Below are positions 6,211-8,861 of a stretch of 8,861 nucleotides of DNA, piece after piece. Position numbers and translations under genes: made by a program. Source of the stretch: Pirellulales bacterium (GTDB taxonomy: Bacteria; Planctomycetota; Planctomycetia; Pirellulales; Thermoguttaceae); the NCBI GenBank assembly GCA_030607895.1, contig JAUWJC010000141.1, positions 1 to 8,861 on the forward strand. The letters run 5' to 3'. Below the pieces are notes generated by a model. The model had not been told where the DNA came from. It saw only the letters and a program-made list of their open reading frames with translations, and ran no database searches. Every line of letters begins with the position of its first letter. The first letter of the stretch is position 1.

Positions 6211-7494
6211 TCACAGTCGCCACGGTTGGCGCATCGGCCGCCAGGTCATGCGGTTGGCTTCGTCGTCGTCGATGAACTGCTCGGCCTGGGGATCCCATTT
6301 CAGTTTTCGCCGGAGTTCCATGGCAATGTTGGCCAGGTGGCAGAGCGTGGCGGAGCGGTGACCGACTTCAACCGGGACGTTCAGCCCCTTTGGATTTCGT
6401 GCCCGGATACAGTCTAACCAAAGGCCCATGTGGGTGCCAGCGGTGCCTTGCGGGGCCAGGTGGATTTCGTCGGGGCCGATTCGCGAGCCGAGCACCGACT
6501 TCGGCTTGGCGTCGAGCCGCTGCCGGCTGACGTAAATCCAGCCTTCCGTGCCCTGGAACCGCACGCCGTTGCCGCCGCTTCGCAGCTCGACCTTCACGCC
6601 GCCGGCGAAGGTGAAATCCACATGCACGTCGTAGAACACATCGTGCAGGCCGGTGGCGTTGCGCTTGCCGCGGCCCTCCACCTCGCGGGGGCCGGAATCG
6701 TCGGCGCCGATACCCCATTGGGCGATGTCCAGTTGGTGGGCGCCCCAGTTGGTCACGTCGCCGCCCGAGTAGTCGCTCACGAATCGAAACTTGTAGTGGC
6801 AGCGGTTGCGGTGATACGGTGCCCAAGGGGCGGGCCCAAGCCACAGATCGTAGTCCAACTCCGGGGGAACCGGCTGGGGCGACCAAGGGTCCGCGCTTCC
6901 GGAGCGGGTGGGAATCTCAACCCTCACCGTGCGAAGCTCCCCGATGCGACCGTTGCGCACCAACTCGCACGCCTTGAGGAACTTCTCGTCGGAACGCTGC
7001 TGGCTGCCCACCTGAAGGATTGAGCCGTAACGCTCTGCCACGTCGGCCATCATTCGTCCTTCTTTGATGCAGACCGTCATCGGCTTCTCGATGTAGACCG
7101 CCTTGGCGGCCTTCATCGCCGCCACTGCGATCGGGGCGTGCCAATGATCCGGCGTGGCAACGACCACGGCATCGATGTCATCTCGGTCCAATACCTCGCG
7201 GAAGTCGTTGTAAGCCGCGCAAGCCCGGCTGCCCGACATGGCATCGATTTTGGCTTTGGCTTTCTCGCGATGCTTGGCGTCAACGTCGCAAACGGCCACG
7301 ACCTGATCGCCGCCGGCCATAATCTGCCGACCTCGGCCGCCGGCCCCAATCAGCGCCGTGGTAATCCGCTCGCCGGCCTGGGAGCGACCGGCACCGCCCA
7401 AGGCCGCCGACGTAATGCCGTACGGCACTGCACAGGCGGCACCGGCCGCCTTGAGAAACTCACGCCTTGTCGCCCGGGGTAGTCTCGACTTCAT
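6211..7494 (-). CDS. Tat-exported Gfo/Idh/MocA family oxidoreductase A (427 aa)
   Basis: The twin-arginine signal TRREFLKAAGA begins near residue 9 and is followed by CAVPYGITSAAL. The Rossmann motif ALIGAGGRG has its glycines at 50, 52 and 55. Then come VVAVCDVD, ATPDHWHAPIA and the family EKP (E136-K137-P138). The substrate-binding domain contains YSGGDVTNWGAHQLD (H253, D256) and the protein ends MRQPWRL. It should oxidise or reduce a sugar or cyclitol with tightly held NAD(P), outside the cytoplasm after Tat export; the substrate is unknown. The ATG at 7494 is chosen over an upstream start at 7548 because AAAGGAG (7500-7506) is 5 bases away and the Tat signal then sits at the true N-terminus. 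It is the first gene of the minus-strand block and a diverged paralogue of oxidoreductase B. Confidence 0.92.
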   Translation of the reverse strand: MKSRLPRATRREFLKAAGAACAVPYGITSAALGGAGRSQAGERITTALIGAGGRGRQIMAGGDQVVAVCDVDAKHREKAKAKIDAMSGSRACAAYNDFREVLDRDDIDAVVVATPDHWHAPIAVAAMKAAKAVYIEKPMTVCIKEGRMMADVAERYGSILQVGSQQRSDEKFLKACELVRNGRIGELRTVRVEIPTRSGSADPWSPQPVPPELDYDLWLGPAPWAPYHRNRCHYKFRFVSDYSGGDVTNWGAHQLDIAQWGIGADDSGPREVEGRGKRNATGLHDVFYDVHVDFTFAGGVKVELRSGGNGVRFQGTEGWIYVSRQRLDAKPKSVLGSRIGPDEIHLAPQGTAGTHMGLWLDCIRARNPKGLNVPVEVGHRSATLCHLANIAMELRRKLKWDPQAEQFIDDDEANRMTWRPMRQPWRL

Positions 7495-7499
7495 CTCAA

Positions 7500-7506
7500 C
7501 TCCTTT
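7500..7506 (-). promoter_or_regulatory. Ribosome binding site deciding the start of oxidoreductase A
   Basis: AAAGGAG on the minus strand lies 5 bases before ATG 7494. Upstream in-frame starts would add up to 18 residues before the Tat signal and have no such site. Confidence 0.75.
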
Positions 7507-7572
7507 CGCCGGCGGCATTACGAATTTTCCATGTACGTCCGCCGGCAAGTGCCGTTTTCTCGGGGTTTTGCG

Positions 7573-7616
7573 AATTGTTGGACATTATGGACGTATGCTT
7601 CAGCCGTCCAATAATT
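7573..7616. promoter_or_regulatory. Operator-like dyad with three GGAC half-sites upstream of oxidoreductase A
   Basis: AATTGTTGGAC (7573-7583) pairs with GTCCAATAATT (7606-7616) with one mismatch in 11. Within the 22-nt spacer a further ATGGAC (7587-7592) repeats the TTGGAC half-site 9 bp on, about one helical turn. It lies about 80-120 bp upstream of ATG 7494 and downstream of the promoter candidate at 7685-7711. A repressor or activator site is plausible; no regulator gene is in the window. Confidence 0.35.
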
Positions 7617-7684
7617 CCCATCGGCCGTCGTGTGCGGTTGCAAGTTGTTATCCACCGTCAACTTACAGCGTCGGGTCATTGGCG

Positions 7685-7711
7685 ATCCTACCTTGCCGAA
7701 ACTCTTGTCAA
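7685..7711 (-). promoter_or_regulatory. Weak sigma70-like promoter candidate for the block
   Basis: On the minus strand TTGACA (7706-7711) is followed after 15 bases by TAGGAT (7685-7690). The -35 box is perfect but the spacing is short and the -10 is imperfect. The implied 5' leader to ATG 7494 would be about 185 nt. This is a candidate only. Confidence 0.25.
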
Positions 7712-7738
7712 GAGGACTTTTCTCGAGTCATCCGCCGC

Positions 7739-7767
7739 TGTAACTCTCTAGGCTACAACGAGTTACA
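7739..7767. promoter_or_regulatory. Perfect 8-bp dyad upstream of the promoter candidate
   Basis: TGTAACTC (7739-7746) and GAGTTACA (7760-7767) form a perfect inverted repeat with a 13-nt spacer, about 28 bp upstream of the TTGACA at 7706-7711. The spacing suits a dimeric DNA-binding activator, but a chance dyad cannot be excluded. Confidence 0.3.
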
Positions 7768-7840
7768 ATCGCTTGAATTGTTGGCCGTTTTGGCCGCCCC
7801 AATATCCAACAAAAGATATCACGCAAAGTCGCTATGACGC

Positions 7841-8008
7841 ATTTCTCACGAACGAATCCACCACAGAGGACACAGAGAGCACAGAGGGAAGGACTTACAG
7901 GCTGCCGTACTCCACACCGTTGTCGGTCAGATTGTCGGCAGGTTTGATGGCTGCAAACCGGTTCTATCAAGAACCTCTGTGGCCTCCGTGTCCTCTGTGG
8001 TGAGAAAT
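7841..8008. repeat. MITE-like element with CACAGAGG-type terminal inverted repeats
   Basis: The outer ends ATTTCTCA (7841-7848) and TGAGAAAT (8001-8008) are perfect inverses. Next to them CCACAGAGGACACAGAG (from 7860) is mirrored by the stretch 7973-8000, which ends GTGTCCTCTGTGG, with a few mismatches. The interior (about 85 bp) has a small hairpin, GGTTTG (7941-7946) with CAAACC (7954-7959), and no gene. The CACAGAGG repeat type is seen in many bacterial genomes. The 168-bp size and terminal inverted repeats fit a non-autonomous element, but its transposase is unknown. Confidence 0.7.
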
Positions 8009-8014
8009 CCATGC

Positions 8015-8044
8015 TAGGACGCAAGGGGGTAGGACGCAAGGGGT
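8015..8044. repeat. Tandem duplication of a 15-bp unit
   Basis: TAGGACGCAAGGGGG (8015-8029) is followed directly by TAGGACGCAAGGGGT (8030-8044), 14 of 15 identical. It adjoins the MITE-like element at 7841-8008 and may be a slippage or insertion scar. Confidence 0.7.
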
Positions 8045-8162
8045 CGTCGAATTGAGAAAGAGCCGCGCCGCGTCACGGCATGGCATGCCACGGCATGCTG
8101 AACAAATGTATCAAACCGACGGCCGGTTGTCAAGCCCCCGAATTGGCCTGCCTGCGGCTCCG

Positions 8163-8207
8163 TCACCCCTCGTCCCTCATCCCTCACCCCTTGTCCCTGT
8201 CCCCTTG
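8163..8207. repeat. CT-rich degenerate simple repeat
   Basis: A strongly strand-biased run is built from CCCTCATCCCTCACCCCTTG-like units with no coding sense. The purine-rich complement could form unusual structure. It may belong to the same repeat-rich background as the other elements. Confidence 0.5.
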
Positions 8208-8334
8208 GAATGGTACGGTTCGCAAAGTGCCCGCACAACAAATGCGACATTGGGAATTAGGCCGCCGCCACAAGTTCGAGCCACGGCCAAAACCGGCATG
8301 ATGTTCCAAGAATACCCCGAATCAAAGTAACGTG

Positions 8335-8589
8335 ATGGACCTGAGCCGAGCGATACTGACTGAGCACGCGGCCGCGCAAATGGCCAGACGCCAACTGGCG
8401 GAGGCGGACGTCCGCCGCGTGCTGAGGGCACCAGAGGAAGTATTGCCGGTGCGCCCCGGCCGGGTGGTTGCGCAAGGATTGATCGGTGGATACCTGGTGC
8501 GGGTGTTCGTGGACGTGGACCGCGCGCCGTCCGAGGTAGTCACGGCATACCGAACCAGCAGGACTGAGAAATACAGGAGCCGACCATGA
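8335..8589 (+). CDS. DUF4258 domain protein, putative toxin of a TA pair
   Basis: The product is 84 aa counting from ATG 8335; a GTG one codon upstream (8332) is an equal alternative. It reads as a DUF4258 domain. An N-terminal LTEHAAAQMARRQLAEADVRRVLRAPEE supplies the family's His, Arg and two short helices. A beta-strand region follows (VVAQGLIGGYLVRVFVDVD), with the usual closing strand VVTAYRTSRTEKY. DUF4258 proteins resemble the RelE/BrnT-like small RNase fold and are often encoded with a small antitoxin. The stop overlaps the next start (ATGA, 8586-8589), so translation is coupled. No strong ribosome site is seen before the start. Toxicity is inferred from family and context only. Confidence 0.75.
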   Translation: MDLSRAILTEHAAAQMARRQLAEADVRRVLRAPEEVLPVRPGRVVAQGLIGGYLVRVFVDVDRAPSEVVTAYRTSRTEKYRSRP

Positions 8590-8783
8590 AAGCAACCTAC
8601 GACGCAAAGAGCGACACGTTGACCTTGGAACTCAAGCCCGGCCCGGTGGCCGAGAGCGACGAGGACAAGCCGGGGGTGATTCTCGACTATGATGCCGACG
8701 GGAACCTCGTTGGGATTGAAGTCCTCGACGCATCGCATCGGGTGGCCGAAGCAAGGACCATGCAATTTCAGGTAGCCGACTGA
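8586..8783 (+). CDS. DUF2283 domain protein, putative antitoxin partner
   Basis: The product is 65 aa, starting MKATYDAKSDTLTLEL and continuing with PGVILDYDADGNLVGIEVLDAS. This is the typical DUF2283 pattern of two beta-hairpin strands, a D-x-D-G-N turn and a GIEVLDAS strand. The family is a frequent neighbour of small DUF4258 genes and is regarded as the likely antitoxin of such pairs. The ATG overlaps the preceding TGA, and AGGAG (8575-8579) stands 6 bases upstream, so it may be translated better than the upstream gene, as expected for an antitoxin. The TGA at 8781-8783 is immediately followed by the R1 repeat. The protein is acidic overall, which fits binding a basic toxin. Confidence 0.8.
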   Translation: MKATYDAKSDTLTLELKPGPVAESDEDKPGVILDYDADGNLVGIEVLDASHRVAEARTMQFQVAD

Positions 8784-8861
8784 CCGAAAAAGGGACCAGG
8801 TTTAATTTGCCTCCAACGGCCCGGAGGGTGCTTCGCACAAATTAAACCTGGTCCCTTTTTC
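8784..8861. repeat. Palindromic repeat, right copy (family R1), reaching the window end
   Basis: The perfect 24-bp inverted arms are 8786-8809 (GAAAAAGGGACC...) and 8838-8861 (...GGTCCCTTTTTC), with a 28-nt loop. It has the same orientation and loop as the copy at 69-151 but less decay. It begins right after the DUF2283 stop codon and its arm ends on the final base, so the sequence probably breaks inside or just after the repeat. The stem plus T-run could also act as a terminator for the gene pair. Confidence 0.88.

Larger units (their letters stand above)
7495..8331. other. Gene-poor upstream region, 837 bp
   Basis: No open frame here has a recognisable domain, a good ribosome site or a composition like the neighbouring genes. 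The stretch separates the divergent block (minus strand, from 7494) and the DUF4258/DUF2283 pair (plus strand, from 8335). It holds two dyads, a weak promoter candidate, a MITE-like element at 7841-8008, a 15-bp tandem duplication at 8015-8044 and a CT-rich simple stretch at 8163-8207. From 8208 to 8331 I see nothing definable. Confidence 0.6.

Noticed and set aside
7728..8039. A 103-codon minus-strand frame with CALCVLCGG
   Set aside because: The Cys-rich piece is the translated CACAGAGG repeat and the rest has no domain or ribosome site.
8074..8097. CACGGCATG direct repeats and the TGGCATGCCA palindrome
   Set aside because: They are short, with no gene start nearby, and indistinguishable from chance in repeat-rich DNA.
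69..8861. A composite transposon bounded by the R1 copies
   Set aside because: No transposase or integrase is encoded between them and the R1 copies are too short to be insertion sequences. A repeat or assembly explanation is simpler.

Overview
The window looks like a high-GC planctomycete (Planctomycetota) genome fragment. The evidence is two twin-arginine (Tat) Gfo/Idh/MocA oxidoreductases, exported HEAT-repeat proteins, a discoidin-type lipoprotein, and a high load of short palindromic repeats. No database search was run, so family names come from motif recognition.

Layout. At 1-71 (+) there is a scrap of an N6-adenine DNA methyltransferase (motif I only), which runs into a palindromic repeat at 69-151. 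On the other side of that repeat, and convergent with the scrap, lies a 3'-truncated membrane glycosyltransferase-like gene of the Agl23/TIGR03663 type (minus strand, about 150-1299). It carries a cluster of repeats inside its reading frame (459-634). A perfect 28-bp inverted repeat (1253-1347) separates it from the main block. That block, 1347-7494, lies entirely on the minus strand. In transcription order it holds Tat oxidoreductase A (7494-6211), a YgiT-type zinc-finger protein (6177-5950), a REP doublet (5785-5868), Tat oxidoreductase B (5760-4447), exported HEAT-repeat protein 1 (4378-3587), exported HEAT-repeat protein 2 (3547-2189) and a discoidin lipoprotein (2096-1347). The 7495-8331 stretch has no convincing gene. 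It holds the upstream region of the block, two dyads, a weak promoter candidate, a MITE-like repeat and small tandem repeats. At 8335-8783 (+) is a DUF4258/DUF2283 pair with overlapping stop and start, resembling a toxin-antitoxin module. It ends one base before a second copy of the repeat seen at 69-151, and that copy reaches the last base of the window.

How the genes may work together (inference). Five of the six block products carry export signals (two Tat, two Sec SPase I, one lipobox). This suggests one extracytoplasmic assembly: NAD(P)-dependent sugar or cyclitol oxidoreductases folded with cofactor in the cytoplasm, alpha-solenoid HEAT proteins as scaffolds, and a membrane-anchored carbohydrate-binding-like lipoprotein. 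The YgiT protein is the exception. It looks like an antitoxin or regulator without an adjacent toxin. The most unusual feature is how closely repeats are tied to gene ends: at least five palindromic families occur, they overlap stop and start codons, and one cluster is read through as protein.
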